Assembly (NCBI GenBank): GCA_944472135.2
Contig: OX235264.1
Coordinates: 97,722,319-97,786,318, forward strand
From: Trichobilharzia regenti
Lineage: Eukaryota > Platyhelminthes > Trematoda > Strigeidida > Schistosomatidae
Direction of reading: 5' to 3'
DNA length: 64,000 bases
The translations under genes and the position numbers were made by a program. Positions 12,313 to 22,299 of the stretch are shown here, piece after piece. The notes under the pieces are model-generated. The model saw nothing but the letters and a program-made list of their open reading frames with translations. It was not told the origin of the DNA and did not search any database. The stretch's first letter is position 1; every line of letters begins with the position of its first letter.

Positions 12313-12409
12313 TACTTAAACATTTTCACCATATTAGTTGTTAACTGTAGTTTTTTTGGCTTTGTGTAATTTGTGTTTTGTTTTTCCTCTTTTGTGTGTG
12401 TGTGTTTAG

Positions 12410-12490
12410 TGTTATCAAGTCGTCGAAAAGGCTGGAATGCTTCTGATCAATTCGCGTAAAGATCGTCAGCGTGTTGAAGAAATATGCGCT
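12410..12490 (+). CDS. Prosaposin-like gene: 81-bp exon, second half of saposin-B domain 2
   Basis: Acceptor 'gtgtgtttag', 27 codons, donor 'gtaagt'. It reads CYQVVEKAGMLLINSRK then DRQRVEEICA. It has the same length, phase and place in the domain as the exon at 3355-3435, so the two saposin-B units share an exon structure and probably arose by duplication. Joined to its neighbours it gives AELQQ-CYQVV and EEICA-RTIHC, closing the six-cysteine domain. It lies in a repeat-rich stretch, with a SINE-H copy just upstream and RTE/NLR-C debris downstream. Confidence 0.87.
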
Positions 12491-12699
12491 GTAAGTAATG
12501 CTGTTAACCCCTTAGGAATCTTTTTGAACTCCTAATATTTACATTTTTTCCTATACGATGAATTATATTTAGAGTTGCAGTTAGGCATTAACATATTCAT
12601 TTTCGTATAACTTCTGGTGTTTTCTGGGAAACTTAAACATCAAAGTTGGCAAAATCAGTAGGACACGCTACACTATCTGCACCTTCAAGAAAACAGTGC

Positions 12700-12845
12700 T
12701 ACGCTTAAATGAGAACCGACGGGTTGGGAGTGTGTATAAGGATGACATGGAGGAGATTGTGTGAGGAGCAAAATGAAAGCTTGTAGGTAATCTTGGTGCA
12801 ATGTGTCGCTGAAGCTCTATGTTCCACTCGGAATTCTGATAAATT
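12700..12845 (+). mobile_element. RTE 3'-end fragment
   Basis: Holds the last codons of the RTE ORF (GGATGACATGGAGGAG region, decoding as an R-V-T-W-R-R-like end) and the shared 3' block 'ctctatgttcc'. Very short and 5'-truncated. Confidence 0.6.
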
Positions 12846-12879
12846 TAGGAATTCAGTAATTTAGCACCAAACAAGACCA

Positions 12880-13492
12880 AGACTAGCTGTCTTTGATCAT
12901 AGGTGCCTGCGTTCTATTTCCCGTGTAAAGTGGCATAATAAGGTGAGCAACATTGAGGTTAGGCGTAGAGTTCTAGGTAAACAGGGGAAATCAATCGACG
13001 AAGTCGTGAAGCTACAAAGACTGAGATGGTTAGGACATGTGTTACGTATGCCAAGCCATCGCCTCCCTCGACGAGCAATGTTAGCGGATATAGGGTCAGG
13101 CTGGAAAAAAGCTAGCGGCGGTCAAACAAAAACTTGGCATCAGTCAATGAAATCCACAACAGTTGGTCTAAGCCACGTAGGACGGTGTAGACTTCCAGGC
13201 TGGGGTCCTCGGAACGGTAAAAATCTATGGTTGGAAACAATTGGTGACATGGCTCAAAATCGTTCTCAGTGGCCAGCGCAGATGCATCCACTCCCTGTGA
13301 CTTATGATCTTCAATGAAACTGTTTTGTATTTCTTTATTACTCCTTTGTCTCACACCTCTGCTCACTGTTTCTATTATGCTTTTCTTGTACTTTCTTCTC
13401 TTGCTTCGCGTGCTACACGGAATGTGGCGACTTGAACTTCCGCACATTTGTGCAAAGTTCTATGTCGAAAACAGACAGACAGACAGCACCAA
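12880..13492 (+). mobile_element. NLR-C 3' fragment
   Basis: An open stretch reads NIEVRRRVLGKQGKSIDEVV, then LQRLRWLGHVLRMPSHRLPR and SGGQTKTWHQSMKS, GDMAQNRSQWPAQMH. It continues into a 3' UTR ending 'tatgtcgaaaacagaca' with a (CAGA)n tail near 13474-13490. This is the best preserved C-terminus of family C in the window. 5'-truncated after the palm domain. Confidence 0.8.
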
Positions 13493-13765
13493 ACAACATT
13501 TGTAACCGGTTGAATAAGAGTTTATAAATCTAGTTACTCAATAGACTAACTAGTACATAGCTCCTTGGAAGTGTAACCTTAATCGAGAGCATCTTCATCC
13601 ACCGAAATAAAAGGACACTAAACAAAATGAATTATACTACTTGGAACGAGTATTCCTCCAATCGCATGACTGTGTTTAAAAACGTAGAATTCTGCAAAAC
13701 AAATTACACCAGTTAAATTAGTCTTATTTCACTAAATTATACATAATGGTGAGGGAAAGAGATGA
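13493..13765 (+). other. Intron, no gene recognised
   Basis: AT-rich; no supported feature. Confidence 0.35.
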
Positions 13766-13769
13766 GATG

Positions 13770-13985
13770 AAAATAGGTGCTTCGGTGGTTCATTGGTAAA
13801 ATGTTTACCAACCACAAACCACCTGCATGGTTGGTGAACCTAAACCCCTGTTAGTTTACCAGCCGATGACAGTAAGCCTGAAAAGGAGGGATGGTTAGAC
13901 GTGGACTAGCAACAGCACTGCTACTGAAACTTCAAGACTTAAACCTTGAAGCCACAAGTAAGATGTTGCTGCAAGACTTAGCTAT
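13770..13985 (+). repeat. tRNA-derived SINE with SINE-T-like tail
   Basis: The head 'cggtggttcattggtaaaat' resembles the D-arm half of tRNA-Gly. The downstream part ('gactagcaacagcactgcta', 'gaaacttcaagac', 'cttgaagcc') matches the body and tail of the SINE-T copy at 16258-16492. Anticodon and T arms are not intact, so it is not a tRNA gene. Confidence 0.45.
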
Positions 13986-14765
13986 ACCGACTCCTAACTT
14001 ATAGGTAGGGAATGAAACGACTAAGATTGTTGACCACTTCACCTATTTAGGAAGGAAGTTGCATTAGCTCTCATGAATACAAAAGGCTTGTGTTGCTAAC
14101 CTAGGTTATCTCTAGTATTGATGTGATGCCCTGCTATCGGTCAAGTGATGTGTGTAATGAGCAGGAGGTCGCTCCATCCTCCTCTTTGTTTGACTGTTAG
14201 ACGTGGCCATTGATAGTGGAAGATATGGAAGGGCTGACTTTCCTTGATCATAGCTGTCTGCGTTTTATCTCTCGTATTACGTGTTGGAATATGGTGAGGT
14301 TAGGCAAGAGTGTTAGGCAAGGAGCAGCCAATGGGACTATTAAGTTGCATCGGCCAAGGTGGGTAAGGCATGAACTACGCATGCCAAGCCCATCAACTTC
14401 CTCATTGGAAGATGTTAGCTGACATAGAATTAGTTTGGAAAACGGTTAGAGAGGTGGTCACAATCAACAACTCGCATGTATCCATGGTGTCTTCGACATT
14501 GTTTGTTTGAGCCATCTAAGCAGAATGAAACTGAATCAATCAGTCAGTCAGTTGCAGATCATAAATTGTTATTAATGAAGGAGATGCATCCATTCTTTGA
14601 CGCTTTGTTTCATCAATATTTATTTATTCAGTCTTTTCCATCGCATTCATCTTTGTCTATTGCAGTACAGTTCCGTGTATGTTTCCCTTCTTTGTGTGTG
14701 GTTAATCGGAGTGTAGCAACTATAGCTAGTGTTTACAGCTTTATTCACTGTCCTACATTGATTGT
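13955..14765 (+). mobile_element. NLR-C relic, heavily decayed
   Basis: Order matches family C: 'agatgttgctgcaagact', 'gttgaccacttcacctattta', 'tttcttgatcatagctgtct' analog, 'catcggccaaggtgg', then 3' UTR-like 'gatgcatccattctttgacg' to about 14760. No usable ORF remains. Confidence 0.6.
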
Positions 14766-14814
14766 TAAATCAGTCACTCGGTTGTTTCATTGTATTCTGT
14801 GACTTGTTAACTTG

Positions 14815-16090
14815 AGAGCTCTGTCTTCGATCAATGGATCTCAGATTCCTACCTGCCTTTCCTATGATGGCATTCATTTCTAGGTGATGGCGAATTGTCA
14901 TCTAAATCGATAACAACCAGTAGTGTCCGACAGGGATGTCCACTTTCCCCATTTCTGTTTAACTTCATCATAAATATGCTAATGGAAGTATCCTTAACTG
15001 AACTTAACGACTTAGGAGTCGACTTGTTACCAGGGAATAGTCTTATGGACTTAGAATATGCAGATGACATAGTCCTGTTAGAGGAGGATGGTGACAAAAT
15101 GCAGAATCTTCTGACCACCTTGAACAGCAATCTTCGTATGTTTGGCATGCGATTCACCCCTGTAAAACGTAAGATGCTGCTACAGGACTGGACTACTTCA
15201 ACTCCTAGCTTAGTGATAGGGGGGAGTGAAGTGATAGAACATGTTGACCACTTCACCTATTTGGGAAGTTGTATCAGCACCAACGGACTGATTGGTGACG
15301 AAATCTCAGCACGGATCCGAAAAGCTCGAGCTGCTTTCGCTGACTAACATCGTCTCTGGCGTAGGCGTGACATCCGGCTATCAACCAAGGGACGTGTGTA
15401 CTGCTCATCAGTTCGCTCCGTCCTTCTCTATGGCTCTGAAACATGGCGAATACGAGTTGAAGACATGAAAAGGTTGACTGCTTTCGATCATAGATGTCTG
15501 CGATCTCTGTCTCACGTTAGGTGGTTTAACAAGGTAAGTAATGTTGGCGTTAGGCGTCGAGTGTTGGGCAAAGAGGGAAAATCAGTCGACGAGGCTATAA
15601 AGTTACATCGATTTAGATGGCTAGGTCAGGTGGTGCGCATGCCTAACCATCGCCTCGCCTCCCCCGACGACGGGCATTACTAGCTGATATAGGTGGTGCA
15701 GGTTGGAAAAGAGTAAGTGGTGGCCGAAGAAAAACATGGCCTCATCAATCCATGAAATCCTTGACAGTTAAACTGAGTCAGTCAGGTAGGGAGATGCAGA
15801 CTTCCTGACTGGTTGGGTTCCTCGGGACTGTAGGAATCAGTGGCTGGAGACAACAGGTGACATGGCTCAAAATCGTTGTCAATGGCCAGCGCAGATGTAT
15901 TCAGTCTCTGTAATCTTTCATATTCCTTTCTACCATTACCCATTCTGTTTCACTCTTATACCTGTTAAACTCTATTGATTCTCTTCACTCATCTTCTTGT
16001 CTACCTCTGTGTGGTATTTGGAAGGTGGCAACTCGAACTGGTGCACTTTGGTGCCAAGTTCTATGTTGAATCCAGACAGAGAGACAGGCT
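14815..16090 (+). mobile_element. NLR-C non-LTR retrotransposon, 3' half with RT catalytic box
   Basis: The ORF at 14895-15347 reads VRQGCPLSPFLFNFIINML, then MDLEYADDIVLLEEDGDKMQ (YADD, the RT catalytic motif), HFTYLGSCISTNGLIGDEIS. A frame break leads to SVLLYGSETWRIRVEDMKRL and VRRRVLGKEGKSVDEAIKL, RFRWLGQVVRMPNHRL at 15396-15683. The 3' UTR ends near 16085 with a CAGA tail. Endonuclease and fingers are missing (5'-truncated). The region from about 15265 on is nearly identical to the copy at 17965-18790, so both are young relative to other family C relics. Confidence 0.82.
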
Positions 16091-16246
16091 GTGAAGAAGT
16101 GAAGCACATTATTTCTGGAGCAGTTGTGATATCCGGCTGTCTATCTAATGACAAATTCTCTATGCAGCGGCTCAGTCAATCATTACGCATAGCTGCGACA
16201 CGGTTGACTATGACAGAAGGTTATCCATGTCTTTGATGTTTATTAA

Positions 16247-16503
16247 TGTAGTTACATGTGCGTTGGTGGCACAGCGGTTAGGACGCTCGCCGACCATGCA
16301 CATGGTCCGGGGTTCGATCCCCGGCCGACTCTTTTGTATACCTCACTAAGCCAGAAATAATGCTGGTAAAGAGGAAAGTTTGGGCATGAGGCTAGCAACC
16401 GTATCCTGTAAAAATAAGCACCACTGCTACAGAAACTTCAAGCCAATAGCTTGAAGCCCTATGTTCCACTGGGGAACGTGAAGGAAAAAAAGTGTAGTTA
16501 CAT
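16247..16503 (+). repeat. Complete SINE-T with 11-bp target-site duplication
   Basis: The element 16258-16492 starts with a tRNA-like head: A box TGGCACAGCGG and B box GGTTCGATCC in the right order, with a 6-bp hairpin (GACCAT/ATGGTC) in the place of the anticodon arm. It ends with a block matching the RTE 3' end ('gaagccctatgttcc') and an A-rich tail. The direct repeat 'tgtagttacat' flanks it at 16247-16257 and 16493-16503. A functional tRNA gene is unlikely because the anticodon arm is not a 5-bp stem with a 7-base loop. Confidence 0.82.
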
Positions 16504-16539
16504 AAGGAGAGTTAGTTGATAGATATTGTTATGAACCTT

Positions 16540-16682
16540 AATCGATAGAAATGACTGCAACACGTAGGGAAGTATAGACTGCCAGGTTAGGGTTGAGACG
16601 ATTGGTTATATGGTTCAACCGCATACACTTGAACCAAAAATACGGTGTGGAATCAAGCTGTAATCAGAATAAATATTTATAT
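16540..16682 (+). repeat. NLR-C scrap and SINE-T2 tail
   Basis: A short family C-like piece ('actgccaggttagggt') is followed by 'gtgtggaatcaagctgtaat', the 3' tail of the SINE nested in RTE-B at 40.5 and 43.6 kb, ending 'cagaataaatattt'. Confidence 0.45.
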
Positions 16683-16782
16683 ATTTTGTATCTATTGCTT
16701 ATAACAGTCATTCTTATTATTTACTACTACTATTAATACTAATCATCTTTTTTGTGCACAAACCTAACCTACTGAATTACAG

Positions 16783-17445
16783 CGTACAATTCATTGTTCA
16801 CCAGTATCAGACGAAGATATAAAAGACAATCAACTCACTTATGAAAGATTAGAACAACAAGAAGGCCTTGCTGCTAATGAATTCGAAAGGATCGCTTGTC
16901 TAGGCGGTCCTACATACTGGTGTTCATCAAAGGAGACAGCGAAAAAGTGTAATGCAACGAATTATTGTCAAGTCGCCTATTGGCCTGATATTCATCATAA
17001 CAGCAACAACAACAATAATAATGTGAATGAAGATGTCTCAAAACTAGAAAATATTCGAAATAATAATAATAATAATCATGAAGACAATACAGTTACCCCA
17101 AGGATTAAAACACAATCTGAACATCTATTAGGCATTAAACCATGTACATGGGGACCGGCTTATTGGTGTATATCAGAGAAAACAGCTAAAGAATGCGGTG
17201 TTGAAGCTTTAAGCCATTGTCAAGAAAAAGTTTGGACAACCAAATCACCATCATCATCATCATCAACAGCTACAACCACAACCACAGTGACTACATTACC
17301 ACATAATAAAAAGTATTATGGGAGTGAAAGATGCCTACGCGGGCCAGCATTTTGGTGTGCATCATTCAATAATGCTAAATTATGCGGTGACCATGCTGAA
17401 AAGTATTGTATCAATTATGTCTGGTCAAATATTCATAAAATAAAG
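16783..17445 (+). CDS. Prosaposin-like gene: exon with end of saposin-B 2 and three saposin-A domains
   Basis: After acceptor 'gaattacag' the frame opens RTIHCSPVSDEDIKD, completing saposin-B 2. Three saposin-A domains follow: CLGGPTYWC with KKCNATNYC (about residues 46-70 of the exon), CTWGPAYWC with KECGVEALSHC, and CLRGPAFWC with KLCGDHAEKYC. Each has the GPxYWC core, the A-x-x-C and the terminal C-x4-W. They are separated by low-complexity linkers, one Asn-rich (AAT/AAC repeats near 17000 and 17060) and one Ser/Thr-rich (near 17250). The exon is 221 codons if it stops at 17445 before a 'gtcagc' donor; if not spliced there it runs nine more codons to a TAA at 17464-17466. Most prosaposins have one saposin-A domain at each end, so three together is unusual. 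Confidence 0.87.
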
Positions 17446-17532
17446 GTCAGCGCGAAAAACCCGTAACAATTGGATTCATGATTATCCTAGTTGTTGGTGG
17501 TGGTGTTTCTGTTTGTTGTTTCGTCTCCCAAG
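17446..17532 (+). other. Probable 87-bp mini-intron of the saposin gene
   Basis: Starts 'gtcagc' and ends 'tttcgtctcccaag', with a pyrimidine-rich tract before the AG. Both sides are phase 0. It contains the in-frame TAA at 17464, so splicing decides between a short soluble C-terminus and the membrane tail. The donor is not the strongest consensus. Confidence 0.6.
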
Positions 17533-17718
17533 AAAGTGACATTAAAAAATTTATTGTTCACACGCTTACTCACTGTCTTGGGCGCCGCCCTTATTTCCTT
17601 TCTCATTACATCATACATTTTATACTTCCAGAATATACATCTAATAAAATTGAGATTAAGAAGGAAAACTCGTGTCTCCTTTTTCATATTTTCTATGCTT
17701 GAATATAAAGCAAAATAA
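17533..17718 (+). CDS. Prosaposin-like gene: predicted last exon with transmembrane segment
   Basis: Reads KVTLKNLLFTRLL, TVLGAALISFLITSYILYF, then KLRLRRKTRVSFFIFSML and stops at TAA 17716-17718. About 20 hydrophobic residues followed by a basic stretch look like a type I membrane anchor with a cytosolic tail. It keeps phase with the exon ending at 17445. This is inferred from frame, splice-like ends and hydrophobicity; it could instead be 3' UTR if the stop at 17464 is used. Classical prosaposins are soluble, so an anchor would be unusual. Confidence 0.55.
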   Translation, partial: KVTLKNLLFTRLLTVLGAALISFLITSYILYFQNIHLIKLRLRRKTRVSFFIFSMLEYKAK

Positions 17719-17960
17719 TGAAATTAAAAAAAAACAACAACAAATAAACATTTCATTTGATTAAGATGTAAAATGATTCAAAGAATTCTTTTTTTCTGCT
17801 GTTTTCTAATTCATCCTCATTTTCCAATCATCTACTTGTGTGTGTGTGTGTGCGCGTTTGAATTCAGTGTGTACTGACTGCTTGATTCAAAGCTGTTTTT
17901 AAAATAAAATAATATTTATTATATCAGCTATTCTGTTCTCTTTTGTTTGTTTGTTTGGGT
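17719..17960 (+). promoter_or_regulatory. Likely 3' UTR with polyadenylation signals
   Basis: AATAAA occurs at 17743-17748 and 17903-17908, shortly after the stop of the saposin gene. A (GT)n tract lies at about 17838-17851. No further exon seen. Confidence 0.45.
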
Positions 17961-17964
17961 AAAG

Positions 17965-18790
17965 ACTGAGTAAGTTGTATTAGCACCAACGGACTGATTG
18001 GCGATGAAATCTCAGCACGGATCCGAAAAGCTCGAGCTGCTTTCGCTGACTTACACCATCTCTGGCGTAGGCGTGACATCCGGCCATCAACCAAGGGACG
18101 TGCGTACTGCTCATCAGTTCGCTCCGTCCTTCTCTATGGCTCTGAAACATGGCGAATACGAGTTGAAGACATGAAAAGGTTGACTGCTTTCGATCATAGA
18201 TGTCTGCGATCTCTGTCTCACGTTAGGTGGTATAATAAGGTAAGTAATGTTGACGTTAGGCGTCGAGTGTTGGGCAAAGAGGGAAAATCAGTCGACGAGG
18301 CTATAAAGTTACATCGATTTAGATGGCTAGGTCAGGTGGTGCGCATGCCTAACCATCGCCTCGCCTCCCCCGACGACGGGCATTACTAGCTGATATAGGT
18401 GGTGCAGGTTGGAAAAGAGTAAGTGGTGGCCGAAGAAAAACATGGCCTCATCAATCCATGAAATCCTTGACAGTTAAACTGAGTCAGTCAGGTAGGGAGA
18501 TGCAGACTTCCTGACTGGTTGGGTTCCTCGGGACTGTAGGAATCAATGGCTGGTGACAATAGGTGACATGGCTCAGAATCATTGTCAATGGCCAGCGCAG
18601 ATGTATTCAGTCTCTGTAATCTTTCATATTCCTTTCTACCATTACCCATTCTGTTTCACTCTTATACCTGTTAAATTCTATTGATTCTCTTCACTCATCT
18701 TCTTGTCTACCTCTGTGTGGTATTTGGAAGGTAGCAACTCGAACTGGTGCACTTTGGTGCCAAGTTCTGTGTTGAATCCAGACAGATAGA
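17965..18790 (+). mobile_element. NLR-C 3' fragment, near-identical to 15265-16085
   Basis: Begins abruptly at 'gtattagcaccaacggac' and runs through DEISARIRKARAAF, SVLLYGSETWRIRVEDMKRL (with an intact C-terminal ORF at 18171-18389) to the family 3' end and a short 'cagacagataga' tail. Compared with 15.3-16.1 kb only scattered substitutions are visible. 5'-truncated before the palm, so it could not move itself. It lies just past the saposin polyadenylation signals. Confidence 0.8.
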
Positions 18791-18799
18791 GTAAGGGAC

Positions 18800-19790
18800 T
18801 GAACGAGGAGAGATATTATTTAAATATATAGTAAATATTCCCATAGTAATATTTAGAACATTCTATTTAAGCGCGAACAATATTGTAGTTTCAGTTAGAT
18901 CTCATCAGGCTTAACTCTAATATATGTACAGATAAGTTTACAAATGAAAATTCAAATATAAACCAGTCATGGTGTTTTGTCTATAGGATATAATATGGAG
19001 ATGAAGAAGCGTGTATAGAAAAAGCACATTCACAGGGCAATACACACGCACACACACTTCCTTGGTTACGTGCCCATAAAAGGAATGTTGTTATAAATGT
19101 CTTGCGAGCAGAGCAAGAAAGATATGTACGGATGACCTCTTACAAAAGGAATTTGAATATATATTCACGATTCCTTGACAGAGATGGATTGGCTATCCGA
19201 GTAGTTTCATAAAGAAACATATGAAAACATCAGAGAAAAAACCTGAGACTCTGACTGCACGCAAGAAACCTCTATTTATTAAGTCACAATTTATTGGTGA
19301 TATTCTATTCCAAAGACTTTCAAGGAGTATACGTAGAACATTTTACGCAGCACACCTATGTTTGTCATTCTCTAGCCGACGAATGATTGGACGCAAACGA
19401 AGGATAAGCTTGATAGTTTTGCCACATCTATGTGCATTTATCAATTCAACTGAACCTGCGGTGACAGTTATGTTGGTCGCACCACTAGACAGCTTAGGCA
19501 GCCAACGTGTTAGTGAACATCTCCCATCGTGGTTTGGCAAAGGCCAGACAAAAACAATCCATAGCTCAATTTTGTCACATTTAATTGATAGTGGTCATGT
19601 CATCGAGAAAACTATAGCCTTCAAAGTAATTCATTGTATCCCACCGAATCTTTCTGATAGACTTCGTATTCGTCTGCTGCACACAGCTGAGGCAAGCGAT
19701 AGGCGTTCGAACTATTAAACCTAAATTATGCATTCAAAAGAAGTTCGTGCAGCCATTATCCCTCCCATGGCCCATTAAAGACATAACCAA
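18800..19790 (+). mobile_element. PLE fragment with GIY-YIG domain
   Basis: The ORF at 19221-19718 reads KKPLFIKSQFIGDILFQRLS, RSIRRTFYAAHL, then a frame-damaged GIY-YIG region and IHSSILSHLIDSGHVIEKTI and RIRLLHTAEA, the usual PLE C-terminus. The reverse transcriptase is not intact. PLE-4 (36.4 and 52.6 kb) is the closest match in the window. Confidence 0.7.
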
Positions 19791-19844
19791 CTAATGATGG
19801 ATGTTGTCATTTTGTGTCTGAAAATGAATTGAATTTATTTCCAT

Positions 19845-20210
19845 AGCTTTCAACGTCATCACTGAGTGTATAACTCAATGCTGCATACCAAGTAATCCAC
19901 AACGGGAAACTTACGGAATCCTTCGAAGTGAGAAAGGGAGTAAGACAAGTTGGCTGTCTACTATCGCCAATGATTTTCCTCATTGCACTAGATTGGATAA
20001 TGCCACAAATAGTGGGCAATGAGGAAATAGGCATAAAATGGAACCACACAATAAGAAACTTGGAGGGTCTGGACTTCGCCGATGATATACATCTGATTTC
20101 CCACAAACTGGAAGATATGCAAGTGAAAACCAACAAGTTAGCAGAATAAGCATCAAAGGTAGGACTCCAAGTAAACATAGAGAAAACAGAGGTAGTGGTG
20201 AAGATTCCTC
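19845..20210 (+). mobile_element. RTE-A internal fragment
   Basis: Plus-strand pieces QVIHNGKLTESFEVRKGVRQ, LDFADDIHLISHKLEDMQVK and VGLQVNIEKTE cover the palm, with the catalytic FADD. Both ends are cut off; the right end abuts a SINE-H copy at about 20211. Confidence 0.75.
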
Positions 20211-20325
20211 ATGAAGAGTTCCAAACTAGGACGAAATAGCTGTCCAGTGCTCTCTGCAGGTTTTCCAGTGGTTCTCTAATCAATGTCAGCTCATGATGAA
20301 ATCCTCCATGCGATCAAGCTAAGGA
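20211..20325 (+). repeat. SINE-H copy 4, 5'-truncated inside the hammerhead
   Basis: Starts 'catgaagagttccaaactag', continues 'gacgaaatagctgtccag' and 'ggttttccagtggttctcta' to 'gatgaaatcctcc'. Helix II, GAAA and the cleavage region are readable, but the left half of the ribozyme is missing. Confidence 0.65.
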
Positions 20326-20595
20326 TATTTCGTATAGTTTTCTTGATTATCACTCTCTTTCTGTCTCTCTACCCTAGAACAAGACATATAATTAGAATTT
20401 AGATGAGAGAAAATAGGGGGTTAATTATTGTGTAATTATCAGGGAAATTGGACAAAAATTATCAGAGGATATGTCAGCTATCAGATTTATCTGCATTTGG
20501 TGGAAAGAAGATATTTAAAACAATTTGCCACTTTTACAATTTTGGATAGCGTGTATGTGTCTATGGACACACATACATGGGGAGGAGTAATCATG
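20326..20595. other. No gene recognised
   Basis: AT-rich spacer without supported features. Confidence 0.35.
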
Positions 20596-20599
20596 CATT

Positions 20600-20991
20600 G
20601 CATGTAAAGGTGTGAGAGCATATCCCGAAATGGGTAGAAAAACAATTGAATTGTGGTAAACCAATAGACGCAGGTGACAGACTACCAACTTCGTCTATAG
20701 CTAAACATCTAATCGAGATGAAGCATAAGATTGATGTTAACTCAGCCTTTAAGGTCATCTATAAAAGTGGTCAAGGATGCTTATTGAAATACGCTGAGGC
20801 TATATCTATTCATAAACCTAAACTTCCCCCCTGTGTTTTCAAAAACAGTTTATTATTACTCTTAACTTACCTTGGTAATCCCTAATTGATTGGATTACCA
20901 AACGTTGTGTTAATCATTCTTAAATCCCTTTTTTTTGTCACTTTGTTTAATTTAATTGCCCTTAGTTTTTTCACATATATATCGACTTGAC
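20600..20991 (+). mobile_element. PLE fragment, GIY-YIG C-terminus
   Basis: ORF 20646-20885 reads TSSIAKHLIEMKHKIDVNSA, FKVIYKSGQGCLLKYAEAIS, IHKPKLPPCVFK, the end of a PLE endonuclease domain. Another PLE is inserted just downstream (20992-22002); the sequence after that insert may continue this copy's 3' terminal region. Confidence 0.7.
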
Positions 20992-22002
20992 TAGTAAATG
21001 TGTTTGAATAAGGCATTAAGAAGACAAATTTCGCGAGATGATATCATTTCGTAGTTTCTTTACAACCGCTTTACAACTAACATGGTTAACAATGATAAAA
21101 TGAAATGCGCATCCTGGATTCCACTGCTAGCCACCATCCACCAATTGTATACTAACTAAATGCCCAGACATCGTCGAAGCATCTGCACAAGAAGCCGACA
21201 TGTCAACCTGAGACCGAGCACTTCGGTCCAATCAATCGACGGGAAAATCAAAAATTCAATTCAATAATGATAAAATGAAGTTCATGAAAACTACTCAGTT
21301 AAATAAAAACAAAAGTACATACTAATGACCAATCATATTTAGATAGGTCATGTAGTCCAGGGTAGGCGAAGATCGAAGTCTATTGATTTTCGTATACACA
21401 GTTTAGGCTGTGTGTGATTAATCCAAAGTGCTTCCATCACCTTCAATAACCTTGAATTAGAGTTATGTGAAATAATTGTGAAACAGTCATTAATATTGAT
21501 TTTGTGACCAGACCTTAATAAGTGTTTTGCAATGGATGATGCTGGATTTCTACTAAGATTAATCGCGTTAGGATTTTCGATATGATTTACTAGCCATTTT
21601 GGAAAATGTTCTTTTCGATGACATTGGAACAATCTGTTAGTTCTACCTATATAGGTGTCACCGCAGCTGCAGGTGAACTTGTAGATACAGTTTGAAGTAG
21701 AGTCCACAGAATTTCGTCCTTTAATCGTAGGTACAGGGATCGAAAATGTTCGGCAAGTGAGAGAAAGAGATGCCTTCGCCTACCCTGGACTACATGACCT
21801 ATCTAAATATGATTGGTCATTAGTATGTACTTTTGTTTTTATTTAACTGAGTAATTTTCATGAACTTTATTTTATCATTGTTAACCATGTTAGTTGTAAA
21901 GCGGTTGTAAAGAAACTACGAAATGATATCATCTCGCGAAATTTGTCTTCTTAATGCCTTATTCAAATTTATCAAAGGGACTAATTGTTTTAGTAAATGT
22001 GT
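20992..22002 (-). mobile_element. PLE-3 with inverted terminal repeats and 12-bp target-site duplication
   Basis: Direct repeat 'tagtaaatgtgt' at 20992-21003 and 21991-22002. The arms are 21003-21372 (interrupted by a retroposon, see 21091-21279) and 21774-21967, nearly perfect inverted copies once the insert is removed. Bases 21968-21990 lie beyond the arm on the 5' side only. Between the arms the minus strand encodes MDSTSNCIYKFTCSCGDTYI, GRTNRLFQCHRKEHFPKWLV and SSIAKHLLRSGHKININDCF, an almost undamaged GIY-YIG domain (21348-21707). The reverse transcriptase is absent, so this is a strongly 5'-truncated insertion that still carries a terminal repeat at each end. Confidence 0.88.
21091..21279 (+). 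repeat. Sm-alpha-like retroposon fragment nested in a PLE arm, 14-bp TSD
   Basis: The insert 21105-21265 begins 'atgcgcatcctggattccac', which I recognise as the part of the schistosome Sm-alpha repeat starting at hammerhead helix III and the cleavage site. The direct repeat 'aatgataaaatgaa' at 21091-21104 and 21266-21279 flanks it. The opposite PLE arm at about 21860-21885 has this site only once, proving the insertion. The ribozyme's 5' part and the pol III promoter are missing, so it is 5'-truncated. Confidence 0.8.
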
Positions 22003-22299
22003 GATCAGGTTGTTCGAAATGTATAGCGGAAAGAAGATATGATTATATTTATAGCAGGCGTTTTGACTCTATCGAATAAGGATGATTCTGCAGAAGGCAT
22101 CTCCACTAACGCCTAGTTTAATTTTAGGTAATGGAATAGTCTGTTGTTATATGGTTGAAGAAATTCGACAGGAAGCCCTGAACTAAAGTTTTGTGCTTAC
22201 CAGCACTTGTCAACAAGGCGTATTGTAGGAGGTTGTAATATGTTAAATTCGAAGATGTTGACCAATTCATGTATTAGGGATTCTCATTATCCTAATCAG

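Noticed and set aside
16258..16330. tRNA gene
   Set aside because: A and B boxes are good, but the anticodon arm is a 6-bp hairpin with a 4-base loop and the sequence is the head of a SINE with its own TSD.
21036..21062. Hammerhead in the PLE-3 arm
   Set aside because: On the minus strand GAAA, a palindromic stem and UC are present, but no CUGANGA box precedes them.
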